DNA of 64,000 bases from NCBI RefSeq assembly GCF_005311025.1, contig NZ_CP031747.1, positions 2,726,954 through 2,790,953 of the forward strand, in the 5' to 3' direction. This document shows positions 1 to 8,747 of the stretch, one piece after another (the first letter of the stretch is position 1; each line of letters starts with the position of its first letter). This stretch comes from Alcaligenes faecalis. GTDB taxonomy: Bacteria; Pseudomonadota; Gammaproteobacteria; Burkholderiales; Burkholderiaceae_B. Both the position numbers and the translations under genes were made by a program. The notes under the pieces are model-generated. The model ran no database searches, was not told where the DNA came from, and was given only the letters and a program-made list of their open reading frames with translations.

Positions 1-92
1 CAGGGGCAGAGGGGGCGCAAAAAATGATTATCCGTGAAATTTCCCCGAATCAAAACGGGGCAAAACTTTCTTTACCCTCGGATAAGCCTTAA

Positions 93-104
93 TTGATATA
101 TCAA
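93..104. promoter_or_regulatory. Putative operator palindrome upstream of GntR gene
   Basis: Perfect 12-bp palindrome TTGATATATCAA, 59 nt before the start of the GntR-family gene. FCD-type GntR dimers commonly bind short AT-centred palindromes of this kind, so autoregulation is a reasonable inference. No binding evidence can be drawn from sequence alone. Confidence 0.35.
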
Positions 105-162
105 AAACCCCTCCCTAGAATCATTTAAGCCTAAAAAACAGGAAAAGGCTTGGGAGACAGAC

Positions 163-891
163 ATGACGCTTAGCAATACCGACCGGGTACGAATCGAACT
201 GGAGCACCGCATTGCCAGCGGTGATCTGCCGCCGGGCAGCGCCATTGATGAATCCTTGCTGTGCACTTTTTTCCGGGTATCACGCACGCCGGTACGCGAA
301 GCCTTGTTGCAGTTGGCAGCCACCGGACAAGTGCGCATTGCCCCCCGAGCCGGTATTTTTGTCACCCAGCACACGATTGAAGAGCTGGAAGAAATGCTGG
401 AAACCCTGGCCCTGCTGGAAGGCGCCTGTACCCAGCTGGCGGCCTACCGCATCAGCAATGCCCAGATTCGCGAACTGGAGCGTTTGCAAAAGCGCGGTGC
501 CAAGGCCCTGCAAGAAAAAAGCCTGGCTGATTACGCCACGTACAACGCCGAATTGCACGCCCTGATCCACAGCATTGCCGGCAATACCTTCATGGTGCAG
601 CAAATTGAACATCTGCGCCGTCTGACCAACCCTTACCGCCACCGCCATCTGGATCAGGAAAACCGCATGGAGCAGTCCTGGCATGAACATCAGGCACTGA
701 CCCAGGCCCTGGCCCAACGTGACGGCCCCAGCGCCATGCAGGCAGCGGCCAGCCATGTGCTGTCCGGGGCCGAATCCCTGCGTCGTGTCGCCCAGGCCCA
801 TCCCGAGAAATGGGAGTTCGACAAGCGCGAGCGCTATAGCTGGCTAAACGCCCAGCTCAACCCTTTAGCCGGGTTTTATATGCGGCACTGA
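163..891 (+). CDS. GntR-family transcriptional regulator, FCD domain
   Basis: DNA-binding regulator of 242 aa. The N-terminal winged helix (about residues 5-70) contains the typical VSRTPVREAL recognition-helix segment. The C-terminal part is an all-helical FCD ligand domain with spaced His residues (ELHALIHSIAGN and later WHEHQ and ASHV) that bind a metal and a carboxylate effector in this family. It is the first gene of a same-strand set with a Bug binding protein and an arylmalonate decarboxylase homologue, so it probably controls them in response to a (di)carboxylic acid. A 12-bp palindrome lies upstream. The effector is unknown. Confidence 0.9.
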   Translation: MTLSNTDRVRIELEHRIASGDLPPGSAIDESLLCTFFRVSRTPVREALLQLAATGQVRIAPRAGIFVTQHTIEELEEMLETLALLEGACTQLAAYRISNAQIRELERLQKRGAKALQEKSLADYATYNAELHALIHSIAGNTFMVQQIEHLRRLTNPYRHRHLDQENRMEQSWHEHQALTQALAQRDGPSAMQAAASHVLSGAESLRRVAQAHPEKWEFDKRERYSWLNAQLNPLAGFYMRH

Positions 892-940
892 ATTAATAAT
901 TAGCTAAAAAAACTACCACTCATACCGAGGAGACTTTCTC

Positions 941-1909
941 ATGTTTGCAAGCCGTTTCACACGGCGTGCGCTGGCTGCGCTCGCCCTGACATTAAGCCCT
1001 GTAGCCGCTTTACACGCTGCCGAACCCATTCGCCTGGTCGTGGGTTTTGCCCCTGGCGGCGGGGTCGACACCCTGGCCCGCGTCACCGCTCAGGCGCTAA
1101 GCAAGGAGCTGGACCGCACCGTAATTGTGGAAAACAAATCCGGCGCAGGCGGCACCATTTCTGCCGACTACGTATCCAAATCCCAGGCCGATGGCAACAC
1201 GCTGCTGTTTGCCGATACCTCCTTGCTGGTCGCCCCCTATATTTACCCGGCTCTGCGCTACGACTTGCAGCGTGACTTCGCCCCTATCGGTATGGTGGGC
1301 CAGTCTGATCTGGCGCTGGCCGTTCCGGGCGACAGCCCTGTCAAAACCGTGGCCGAATTGATCGAGGCCATTCGCAAAGCGCCTCCTCAAACAGAAACCT
1401 TCGCCTCGGTGGGCGTAGGCTCGGTGCACCATCTGGGTGGTGAACTGTTCGCCTTGCAAACCAAAACCGAACTGGTGCACGTTCCTTACCGCGGTGGCGC
1501 TCCCGCCAGTCAGGCTCTGGCCTCCGGTGAAGTGTCCATGTCCTTTGCCAGCCTGGCTTCCTCGATTGGCCTGGCCAACTCCGGCCGCATTCGTCTGCTG
1601 GCCACCTTGTCCGAGCGCCGCTTCCCCGGCATGCCCGATCTGCCCAGCGTCTCGGAAACCATTCCTGGCTATAGCGTGACACCGTCACTGTTCATGCTGG
1701 CCCCACAAAACGTGGACCCGGCCTTGATCGCCACCGTCAGCAAGGCCTTGGAAAACAGCATGCAGCAAAAGCAAGTACAGGATGCCTTCCTGGCCCAAGG
1801 CTCGGTAGCCGGTTATCAAGATGCCCAGGCCACCGAAAAATGGCTAGGTGAAGAAACAGAACGCTGGGCCAATGTCATCAAGACCGCCCAACTCGACTTT
1901 AAACAATGA
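941..1909 (+). CDS. Bug/TctC-family periplasmic solute-binding protein
   Basis: Extracytoplasmic binding protein of 322 aa with a Sec signal peptide (RR near the start, hydrophobic core residues 10-24, likely cleavage after LHA/A at 26-27). The mature start IRLVVGFAPGGGVD is the hallmark of the Bug (TctC) family, which binds carboxylates for tripartite tricarboxylate transporters. No TctA/TctB genes lie nearby, so it is an orphan Bug, as is common in Alcaligenaceae. An AGGAG-type ribosome site precedes the ATG. It sits 16 nt before the decarboxylase homologue, suggesting it captures that enzyme's substrate or a precursor. Confidence 0.92.
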   Translation: MFASRFTRRALAALALTLSPVAALHAAEPIRLVVGFAPGGGVDTLARVTAQALSKELDRTVIVENKSGAGGTISADYVSKSQADGNTLLFADTSLLVAPYIYPALRYDLQRDFAPIGMVGQSDLALAVPGDSPVKTVAELIEAIRKAPPQTETFASVGVGSVHHLGGELFALQTKTELVHVPYRGGAPASQALASGEVSMSFASLASSIGLANSGRIRLLATLSERRFPGMPDLPSVSETIPGYSVTPSLFMLAPQNVDPALIATVSKALENSMQQKQVQDAFLAQGSVAGYQDAQATEKWLGEETERWANVIKTAQLDFKQ

Positions 1910-1925
1910 AATAAGCAGCTAAGTT

Positions 1926-2681
1926 ATGACGACTGACAACTCTGATACCAAGCGCCCCGTACTGGGCCTGATCGTGCCACCGGCCGCCGGTCTGGTGCCT
2001 CCGGAAGGTCCGGAAATGTACCCGGAAATCGATTTCATCGCCCAAGGTCTGGCGCTCAGTTCGGTGGACAAGGAAGGCTATGACCAGGTTATCGACCAGG
2101 TGGTGGAAGCAGCCCAGAAACTGGCTGCCCGTGGCGCCCGGGCCGTGTCCCTGATGGGAACATCGCTGAGCTTTTACCGCGGCTCGGACTTTAACGAAGA
2201 GCTGGTGGCACGTCTGCGCGAATCCACCGGCTTGCCATGCTCCACCATGAGCCATGCCATCTTGCGCGGTCTGCGTGTCAGCAGCATCGAACGGGTAGCG
2301 GTGGCCTCGTCCTATATTGATGACGTAAACCAGCGCCTGGTCCGATTTCTGGACCAGAACCAGATCCAGGCCGTCTGCGCCTATGGACTGGGCGTTAATG
2401 ACGTCACGGCCATGTCGAAAATCAGCACGCAGGAGCTGGTAGACCTGTGTCTGAAGACGTGGGACATCGCCCAAGAGCAGGCCCCCGGTCAAGCACAAGG
2501 TTTGCTGCTGTCTTGCGGCGGCCTGGTGTCGCTGGAAGCCGTGCGTCAGGTCGAGGACAAGCTGGGCGTCACTGTTGTGTCCAGCTCGCCTGCTGGCTTC
2601 TGGGATCTGGTGGCGACGGCTGGGCTGGATTTATTTCCGCAGGGGATGGGACGACTGGCACAAGAGCGTCAAACCGCCTGA
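1926..2681 (+). CDS. Arylmalonate decarboxylase homologue (Asp/Glu racemase superfamily)
   Basis: 251 aa. Resembles the Bordetella bronchiseptica arylmalonate decarboxylase (AMDase), a cofactor-free enzyme that decarboxylates alpha-aryl malonates. By my own alignment from memory the functional residues are kept: Gly78 (Gly74 in AMDase, where racemases have Cys), Thr79/Ser80 and Tyr130 of the dioxyanion hole, the single catalytic Cys197 in LLLSCGG (AMDase Cys188), and pocket residues Leu44, Val47, Val160 and Met163. The lack of a first active-site Cys argues against a racemase. Probably co-transcribed with the Bug gene 16 nt upstream. The natural substrate is unknown; maleate isomerase is a less likely alternative because it has two active-site Cys. 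Confidence 0.85.
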   Translation: MTTDNSDTKRPVLGLIVPPAAGLVPPEGPEMYPEIDFIAQGLALSSVDKEGYDQVIDQVVEAAQKLAARGARAVSLMGTSLSFYRGSDFNEELVARLRESTGLPCSTMSHAILRGLRVSSIERVAVASSYIDDVNQRLVRFLDQNQIQAVCAYGLGVNDVTAMSKISTQELVDLCLKTWDIAQEQAPGQAQGLLLSCGGLVSLEAVRQVEDKLGVTVVSSSPAGFWDLVATAGLDLFPQGMGRLAQERQTA

Positions 2682-2697
2682 TCCCTCGATGTAGATA

Positions 2698-2726
2698 GCC
2701 CCTTGTCCGCAAACGCGGATAGGGGC
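2698..2726. terminator. Hairpin between convergent genes
   Basis: GCCCCTTGTCCGC / GCGGATAGGGGC stem with an AAAC loop and one internal mismatch, 17 nt after the AMDase stop codon and before the end of the convergent minus-strand operon. There is no T tract, so it is either a weak or Rho-assisted terminator, or an mRNA-end stabiliser. Confidence 0.45.
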
Positions 2727-2859
2727 ACGTAACACGCTATTTGCGGACACTAACGCCAGGCAGATTGTGCCCGCAGCGCACTCAAGCGCGGTCCGACAAA
2801 ATACCTTCTCCCGCCCTGGTCGCCGGTCCGCTGACCGCCCCCAAGCAGAGCCGTTTTAT

Positions 2860-3648
2860 CTAGGCTCGACCAGCGGACAAAAAACCCGCACGCGCCTGGG
2901 CTCCTTCTACACTGTCGCGACACACCAGCGCCTGATCAGCATCCATATAAATACCCAATCGGTTCATGGCATTGGCGACCTGATTCACCGACTCCTTGGT
3001 CATGCGGATAATCGCCGCAGGCGATTCCGACGCCCGCTTGGCCAAAGACTGCGCCACCGCCACGGCCTGACCGGGTTCGCAGACCTCATCCAGCAGACCC
3101 CAGTCCAGCGCCTGTTCAGCACCGAAGCGTTCGGCCAGCAAGATGGCACGTTTGGTGCGAGCGGCACCCAGCATGTTCACCATGCGTGGAATGGCACCCC
3201 AGCCCATGTTCAGGCCCACCTTGGCTTCAGGTAGATACAGAAAGGATGACTGCGATGCCACACGCCAATCACACGCCAGCGCCAGAGCAACCGAACCACC
3301 CACGGCGGCGCCTTCAATGGCGGCAATGGTCAGCTGTGGCAGTTCTTCCCACAAACGGCACAAACGCGCACCACGCTGGGCCACATCACGGCGTTCCAGC
3401 AAACCAGCCTGTTCATCGTTCCACTTTTGCGGGTCTTTCAGATCAATCCCGGCCGAGAAAATATCCTTGGCCCCGGTCAGTACCACAGTGTGAATCTCCA
3501 GCGACAAGGCCAGATCCTGCGCCACTTGCGTCAGGGCCAGCAAAGTGTCCTGATCAATAGCATTACGGTTCACGCCGCGATCAAAGCGCACCAGCGCATG
3601 GTCGCCCGTCACCTTGACCGTCACACTGCGGCCATATTTGCGTTTCAT
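2860..3648 (-). CDS. Enoyl-CoA hydratase/isomerase (crotonase) family protein
   Basis: 262 aa crotonase fold, last gene of the minus-strand operon. Oxyanion-hole segments FSAGIDL and GAAVGGS are clear, so a CoA thioester is bound. The first catalytic Glu of true hydratases (GGGCELA in the rat enzyme) is Ala here (GGSVALA), while the second (LPEAKVG) remains. This pattern fits an isomerase, hydrolase or decarboxylase-type crotonase better than a standard hydratase. The acyl-CoA synthetase of the same operon probably makes its substrate. The start is supported by a GGGGAGA-like ribosome site just upstream (minus strand). Confidence 0.88.
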   Translation of the reverse strand: MKRKYGRSVTVKVTGDHALVRFDRGVNRNAIDQDTLLALTQVAQDLALSLEIHTVVLTGAKDIFSAGIDLKDPQKWNDEQAGLLERRDVAQRGARLCRLWEELPQLTIAAIEGAAVGGSVALALACDWRVASQSSFLYLPEAKVGLNMGWGAIPRMVNMLGAARTKRAILLAERFGAEQALDWGLLDEVCEPGQAVAVAQSLAKRASESPAAIIRMTKESVNQVANAMNRLGIYMDADQALVCRDSVEGAQARAGFLSAGRA

Positions 3649-3675
3649 GAATGTCTCCCCAAAGGTTCGGAAAAA

Positions 3676-4443
3676 TCAGCTCTGTGAGCGGTGGCTCCCA
3701 TCACTGCGCGACAGGCGCGTGACGTAGCGGAATTCATAAGGTGGGTAAAAGCTGACCGCCACTTCCATGACCTTGCCCGCCAGATTGCGGAAGGTACGGA
3801 TAATCAGCAGCGCCGGGTCGGAGTCCTCGTAGCCCAGAAAGCGGGCAACATGCGGGGGAAAGCGCGAGGCGGAGATTTCCATCTCGATAGTTTCCACCAC
3901 TTCGCCACAGTGCTCCTCCAACAGCGGATACACACCACCGGGCTGGGTGGAAATCAGGTCAGCTACCGCCTGGTATTCCTTGCGCAGATAAATATCTGTC
4001 CAGGAAATGCCGCGCTTGCTGCCCGGCACACTGCGGTAGGTTTCCACCTTCACCCAATCTGCCGGCTCACCGTCCAGCGCGGTTTCAGGCGGCTGCTTAT
4101 CCACACAAACCGCCTTTTTATGCACGTGCAGATCGGTAAATTCCAGATAGCGCTGCAACTGGTCCGTGGTGTCCAGCGCCAGGCCAAATTGCGGCTTGGG
4201 ATGCTGGCGTATCACGGTGGTACCGGCACGGCGACGCCGCTCGATCAAACCCAGATCGGTCAGTTTGCGTATGGCTTCACGCGCCGTGTGCCGACCTACC
4301 CCATACATCTCGCAAAGCTCCATCTCGGTGGGCAGCTTGGAGCCGACGGGGTAATGGCCCGAACGGATCAGCTCCAACAAGCGATCGCTCATGTTCTGAT
4401 ACAGGGTTGGCTTGGCGCTGGACTGGGATTCGGTGTTTGCCAT
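3676..4443 (-). CDS. GntR-family regulator, HutC/UTRA type
   Basis: 255 aa. The N-terminal wHTH (about residues 15-80, with YGVGRHTAREAIRKLTDLGLIERRRRAGT) is followed by a UTRA ligand domain (about 100-245), the HutC/FarR arrangement. It is embedded inside the operon it presumably controls, 12 nt after the alpha/beta-hydrolase gene and 27 nt before the crotonase gene. The effector is likely the transported acid or its CoA ester; this is inference. Confidence 0.9.
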   Translation of the reverse strand: MANTESQSSAKPTLYQNMSDRLLELIRSGHYPVGSKLPTEMELCEMYGVGRHTAREAIRKLTDLGLIERRRRAGTTVIRQHPKPQFGLALDTTDQLQRYLEFTDLHVHKKAVCVDKQPPETALDGEPADWVKVETYRSVPGSKRGISWTDIYLRKEYQAVADLISTQPGGVYPLLEEHCGEVVETIEMEISASRFPPHVARFLGYEDSDPALLIIRTFRNLAGKVMEVAVSFYPPYEFRYVTRLSRSDGSHRSQS

Positions 4444-4455
4444 ACGGTTTTCAGC

Positions 4456-5256
4456 TTAAAGAGACAGGCGGCGCATCGCAGCCAGGGTGTCGCGGGTGAA
4501 CTGCTCAGGGCATTCACTTTGGGGAAAATGCCCGATGCCCGGCCATTCTATATATTCCACCGGAACTTTGCCTTCTCGCAGCAAGCGTTCGACCTCTCTG
4601 GCGGACTCTGGCGGCACGGACCAATCCTCGCTGCCTTCCACGATCACCACCGGGCAGCGGATATCGTCCAGAATCTGTTCCATGCGAAAACCACCAAAAG
4701 CGCAGATATCCGCAAAGGCCACCGCCGGAATGCAACGACGGGCATCCGTCACCACTTCCAGCGCACGGGCCGGGTCGGACAAGGTGCCCATCAAGGTGCG
4801 GAAGGTCACTTCAAACCAGTCGCCCGGATTGATACGCGCCATCTCCAGAATGCGCGGGTTATAGCCGGAAGATTTCACTACGTTCACCGAAGCGCCATCG
4901 ACCAGCACCAGGCCACGAATACGCTCGGGCGCCATGGCAGCGGCCTGGGCAACAATGCCCCCGCCCATGGAGTGCCCCATCAAGACCGGATTCTGGATAC
5001 CTGCCGCATCCAGAAACTGCAGCAAATACTGAGCATTTTGCGGGGTGACAGTATGAGGGCCACCCAATGGCATGCCGCTCTTGCCGTGACCGGGCAAATC
5101 CAGGGCATACACCGTATAAAAGGGCGCAAAGTGATCCAGCACATATTGCCAGGACAGACTGTCCTGACTGGCGCCGTGCACCATCACCAAGGCCGGACCG
5201 GAACCGGCCAGATCGTAATAGGCGCGGATACCATCCGCGGTTGTCACATAAGGCAT
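4456..5256 (-). CDS. Alpha/beta-fold hydrolase
   Basis: 266 aa single-domain hydrolase with the HG oxyanion motif (VMVHGAS, residues 25-30), nucleophile elbow GHSMGG (Ser96) and a C-terminal catalytic His in GIGHFP. No signal peptide, so cytoplasmic. Similar proteins include C-C hydrolases, enol-lactone hydrolases and esterases; the sequence alone does not choose. The gene is 2 nt from the preceding small gene and belongs to the operon with acyl-CoA synthetase and crotonase, so ester or thioester cleavage in that pathway is likely. Confidence 0.88.
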   Translation of the reverse strand: MPYVTTADGIRAYYDLAGSGPALVMVHGASQDSLSWQYVLDHFAPFYTVYALDLPGHGKSGMPLGGPHTVTPQNAQYLLQFLDAAGIQNPVLMGHSMGGGIVAQAAAMAPERIRGLVLVDGASVNVVKSSGYNPRILEMARINPGDWFEVTFRTLMGTLSDPARALEVVTDARRCIPAVAFADICAFGGFRMEQILDDIRCPVVIVEGSEDWSVPPESAREVERLLREGKVPVEYIEWPGIGHFPQSECPEQFTRDTLAAMRRLSL

Positions 5257-5258
5257 GC

Positions 5259-5630
5259 TCAGACCTCCAGCTCGCCCGTCAGGCGGGTCAGGGCGTACAA
5301 CAACATCCAGTTCTGCACGCAGGCGCGCAAATCGCCTCCCACAACCAGACGGTGCTGACGCACCAAGCGGTTAAATGGAAAGCCCTGGGCCAGATCCGCA
5401 AAAGCAGCACTATCGCCTTCCAGCCAGAACGGCACCTCGCGCGGGCCTGTGCCCGCCTGCACATCCTGTTCTGACACGGCCAGCCAACTATGCTCGCCGG
5501 TGTCGGTATTGCGCAGCGCCACGCAAACATCGGCCAGGACACTATGCTGCCGTACAAAATCATCGGCGCGGGCGCGCTTGGCCCAGGCAGCCAGCACGGC
5601 AGGGTCAAACAGAGATAAAGACGTCAGCAT
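5259..5630 (-). CDS. Small protein of unknown function in the acyl-CoA operon
   Basis: 123 aa, not recognised with confidence. No signal peptide or membrane segment. It is mixed alpha/beta with the segment PFWLEGDSAAFADLAQG followed by FNRLVRQHRLVVGGDL, which recalls SCP2-like lipid/acyl-CoA carrier domains. Its ATG overlaps the stop codon of the acyl-CoA synthetase gene (TGATG) and it ends 2 nt before the hydrolase start, so translational coupling is strong and the gene is real. A role in binding the acyl-CoA intermediate is a guess. Confidence 0.75.
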   Translation of the reverse strand: MLTSLSLFDPAVLAAWAKRARADDFVRQHSVLADVCVALRNTDTGEHSWLAVSEQDVQAGTGPREVPFWLEGDSAAFADLAQGFPFNRLVRQHRLVVGGDLRACVQNWMLLYALTRLTGELEV

Positions 5631-7147
5631 CAGACATACCTTTGTCGAAGAAGGAACTTCTGCACTTTGCCCGAAGAGGACTGGGGCAGGGAATCCACAA
5701 TAAAGATGCGTTTGGGTACTTTAAAGCCGGACAGTTTTTCCCGGCAAAACTCGCGCAGGACTTCCACATCCGGCTCACGGCCATTAGCGGGCACAATCGC
5801 GGCAACCAGCTCTTCGCCCCAATACTCGTGGGGCAGGCCAAAGGCGGCGGCCTCGCGCACATCGGTGTGGCTGGCCAGACAGTTTTCCACTTCCAGCGCG
5901 GCTACGTTCTCGCCACCTGTCTTGATCATATCTTTGCTGCGGCCCATGAAATAGGCAAAGCCTTCATCGTCCACCCGAATCAAATCGCCCGTGTGCAGCC
6001 AGCCATCGGCATCCAGCACCTGGGCAGTCAGCTCGGGCTGTCGCCAATAGCCTTTGAACACGGTCGGGCCACGCACCTGCATTTCGCCCGGCCCGCGCTG
6101 ATCGGGCAGCACCTTCCCGTCGGCATCAACCAGTCGATACTGCACATGCCGCCACAGGTAACCGATGGAACCGGGATGCTCCAGAATCTCCTGCGTGTAG
6201 CGATTCTTGATGGTGGTGACACAGCTTTCCGTCATGCCAAAGCCCCAGCTGAATTCAGCATTGGGAAACACGGTTCGGATCAAGTCCTGACGCCACTGGC
6301 CCAAAGGCGCAGCCGCAGTTTGCACAAACTGGGCACCGGGCAGGGACAGCTCTTTAAACTCAGGGTGATCGGTCAAGCCTACCCACATAGCCGACAACAG
6401 GAACACATGCGTAGGCTGGTACAGACGCAGCGCGTCCATGACGGCATCGGCCTCAAAGCGTGGCACCACGTGCAAGCTGCCACCGGCATACAGAATGGGG
6501 CCATTCACCACCCCGAAGCCGCCAATGTGAAACAAGGGTGTCGCCAGCAAGGAGCGGCTGTTGGCATCAATGCCCAGCTCCATGATGTAGTTCACCGCAT
6601 TGGCCGACAAATTGCCGTGTGTCAGCATGGCTCCCTTGGGGGCCGAGGTCGTACCCGAGGTGTACATGATGATGGCTACATCTTCATCCCCCACACGGCC
6701 AAAGCGGTGCTGCACCGGATCATCCGCACGGTGATCGGGCAAGGACTCAGGCAAATGCTCCAGCCACTGCACAGCACTGTTCAAACCACCTTCGGACTCG
6801 ATCTGCTCGCGCAAAGGACGGTAGGCCGGGTCCACAATGCACACGGTAGGCTGGGCATCATCCAGCAAGTAACGCAGTTCGGTGGCGCCGTAACGAGTGT
6901 TCACCGGCACCAGAGAAAAACCGCCTACGGCCGTGGCATGCAGCAAGGCCAGATAATCGATGGAATTGGGCGTCATGATGGCCACCCGATCCCCCGGCTG
7001 TACGCCCAAACCTTTCAAGTAAGCCGACAAGGCGCGCGCACGAGCGCAGAACTGGCCAAAGGACAAGGCCTGGCGCTCGTCCGAAACCGCTACCTTGTCG
7101 GGGTAGCGCTCGGCATTGAACATGGCGACCTGGTAAATATTAGGCAT
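5630..7147 (-). CDS. AMP-forming acyl-CoA synthetase
   Basis: About 505 aa from the chosen ATG at 7147 (MPNIYQVAMF); a longer frame reaches 7189 but lies inside the upstream gene. ANL-family ligase: P-loop-like MYTSGTTSAPKGA, adenylate motif WGFGMTE, GDLIRVDDEGFAYFMGRSKD hinge region and the C-terminal catalytic Lys in PQSSSGKVQKF. It activates a carboxylic acid to its CoA thioester using ATP. The start overlaps the stop of the fused ATPase gene by 8 nt. Substrate (aromatic, alicyclic or fatty acid) is not evident; the Liv-type importer suggests an aromatic or branched acid. Confidence 0.92.
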   Translation of the reverse strand: MPNIYQVAMFNAERYPDKVAVSDERQALSFGQFCARARALSAYLKGLGVQPGDRVAIMTPNSIDYLALLHATAVGGFSLVPVNTRYGATELRYLLDDAQPTVCIVDPAYRPLREQIESEGGLNSAVQWLEHLPESLPDHRADDPVQHRFGRVGDEDVAIIMYTSGTTSAPKGAMLTHGNLSANAVNYIMELGIDANSRSLLATPLFHIGGFGVVNGPILYAGGSLHVVPRFEADAVMDALRLYQPTHVFLLSAMWVGLTDHPEFKELSLPGAQFVQTAAAPLGQWRQDLIRTVFPNAEFSWGFGMTESCVTTIKNRYTQEILEHPGSIGYLWRHVQYRLVDADGKVLPDQRGPGEMQVRGPTVFKGYWRQPELTAQVLDADGWLHTGDLIRVDDEGFAYFMGRSKDMIKTGGENVAALEVENCLASHTDVREAAAFGLPHEYWGEELVAAIVPANGREPDVEVLREFCREKLSGFKVPKRIFIVDSLPQSSSGKVQKFLLRQRYV

Positions 7148-8747
7148 GATGCGAAGCCTCTGCGGCGTGGCCCAGATAGGCTGCTGCAATTTGTGGGTTA
7201 TTCATGATGTCTTTGCTGTCGCCCGCCAGACTCAAGCGCCCGGTTTCCAGCACAACGGCGTGATTCGACAACTTCAGCGCCAGGCGAGCGTTTTGCTCCA
7301 CCAGCACAATCGTGGTGCCATCCTGGCTGATCTGACGAATCGCGCGCGCCACTTCCAAGGTGACCGCCGGGGCCAACCCCAGAGAGGGTTCATCCAGCAA
7401 GAGCAGGCGAGGCCGGGACATCAAGGCACGGCCAATCGCGCACATTTGCTGCTCGCCGCCCGAGAGATGACGCCCCTGGCTTTGCTCGCGCTCCAGCAGG
7501 CGCGGAAAGTAGCCATAAATTCGCTCCAGATCCACCGTAATGTCGACCTGATCGCGACGCAGATACGCCCCCATCAAGAGGTTCTCGCGTACCGTCAGTT
7601 CCGGGAACAGGCGACGGCCTTCAGGAGACAGGGCAATACCCAGATTCACACGGCGTTCTGCACTCAAGTTCTGGATAGGCTGGCCTTCCAGCAGGATTTC
7701 TCCCCCAGCAACCGGCACCAGACCGCTAATGGCTTTCATCAGGGTCGATTTCCCCGCTCCATTGGCTCCGATCACGGCGCACACACTGGCTTCTTCCACC
7801 GCAAAACTGACCTTGTCCAAGGCCCGTACTGCGCCATAGGACACGCTCAAGTCCTTGATTTCCAGCATGGGCGCAGGCTTGCCGACCTTGGCAGCTCCCT
7901 GACCACTCGTAGAGACCGAAGCCGAGTGTCCCGTCCCGTTTTGCGCAGCGCGGACCTCCACGGCTGGTTCCAGACCAGGTTCCTTATCCAGATCCGCACC
8001 CAGATAGGCTTCAATCACCCGCGGGTCCTGACGCACTTGTGCGGTCGGGCCTTCGGCCAGCAAACGACCGTTAACCAGCACCACCAGCTTTTGGCACAGG
8101 CGCATCACCAGGCCCATATCGTGCTCGACCACCACCACATCAATGCCACTGGCGTGGATGCGTTCAATCAGGTCGGCCATAGCCACGGTTTCCACCGGGT
8201 TCAGGCCAGCAGCGGGCTCATCCATTAAAAGAAGGCGGGGCATGGCTGTCAGGGCCATACCCACACCCAAAATCTTCTGTAAGCCATAGGCCAGCGAATC
8301 GGCCTGCTCATCGGCTACAGACTCCAGGCCAATCAAGGCCAAGGCTTGTTCTGCCTGTCGCGCGGCCTCTTCGCGGCCACGACGCACACCCCAAGGGTTG
8401 AACAGCGACCAGGGCGAAGGAAACTGACGGAACAGAGCCGCGCGATACAGGTTTTCAAATACCGTGTGGCCTGCAAATACATGTGTCATCTGGAAGGTAC
8501 GCACCAGACCCTGGCGCGCCAAGGACGCGGCCGGGCGACCCGTAATCGCGGCACCATCCATGGTGACAGCACCCGCGCTGGGCTTGGTCGTACCGGCAAT
8601 CAGATTGAACAGCGTGGTTTTACCGGCGCCGTTGGGGCCGATCACGCCGGTAATCTGACCGGGAGCCGTGCTGAAGGACACCTCGTCCACCGCGCGGATC
8701 CCACCAAAATGTCGGCTAAGACCCTGAACACTCAATTGCACGCTCAT
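7140..8747 (-). CDS. Fused Liv-type ABC transporter ATPase (LivG-LivF in one chain)
   Basis: About 535 aa from the ATG at 8747, which overlaps the LivM stop (ATGA). Two complete nucleotide-binding domains: residues 1-250 are LivG-like (Walker A GPNGAGKT at 37-44, Walker B LLLMDEP near 175, long LivG insert FNPWG), and 294-535 are LivF-like (Walker A GANGAGKS at 327-334, signature LSGGEQQ, LLLLDEPSLGLAP). A Gly/Ser/Ala-rich linker (251-293) joins them. LivG and LivF are normally separate genes, as in the second Liv cluster of this window. The frame is continuous, so this is a true fusion that enforces a 1:1 heterodimer. Confidence 0.92.
   Translation of the reverse strand: MSVQLSVQGLSRHFGGIRAVDEVSFSTAPGQITGVIGPNGAGKTTLFNLIAGTTKPSAGAVTMDGAAITGRPAASLARQGLVRTFQMTHVFAGHTVFENLYRAALFRQFPSPWSLFNPWGVRRGREEAARQAEQALALIGLESVADEQADSLAYGLQKILGVGMALTAMPRLLLMDEPAAGLNPVETVAMADLIERIHASGIDVVVVEHDMGLVMRLCQKLVVLVNGRLLAEGPTAQVRQDPRVIEAYLGADLDKEPGLEPAVEVRAAQNGTGHSASVSTSGQGAAKVGKPAPMLEIKDLSVSYGAVRALDKVSFAVEEASVCAVIGANGAGKSTLMKAISGLVPVAGGEILLEGQPIQNLSAERRVNLGIALSPEGRRLFPELTVRENLLMGAYLRRDQVDITVDLERIYGYFPRLLEREQSQGRHLSGGEQQMCAIGRALMSRPRLLLLDEPSLGLAPAVTLEVARAIRQISQDGTTIVLVEQNARLALKLSNHAVVLETGRLSLAGDSKDIMNNPQIAAAYLGHAAEASHHA

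Noticed and set aside
43-62. CCCCG/CGGGG hairpin at the window start as a terminator
   Set aside because: Only 5 bp of stem and no clean T tract; the upstream gene is outside the window.
3691-7207. Very long plus-strand open frames antisense to the Liv/acyl-CoA operon
   Set aside because: They mirror well-supported minus-strand genes with conserved motifs; long antisense frames are common at this base composition.
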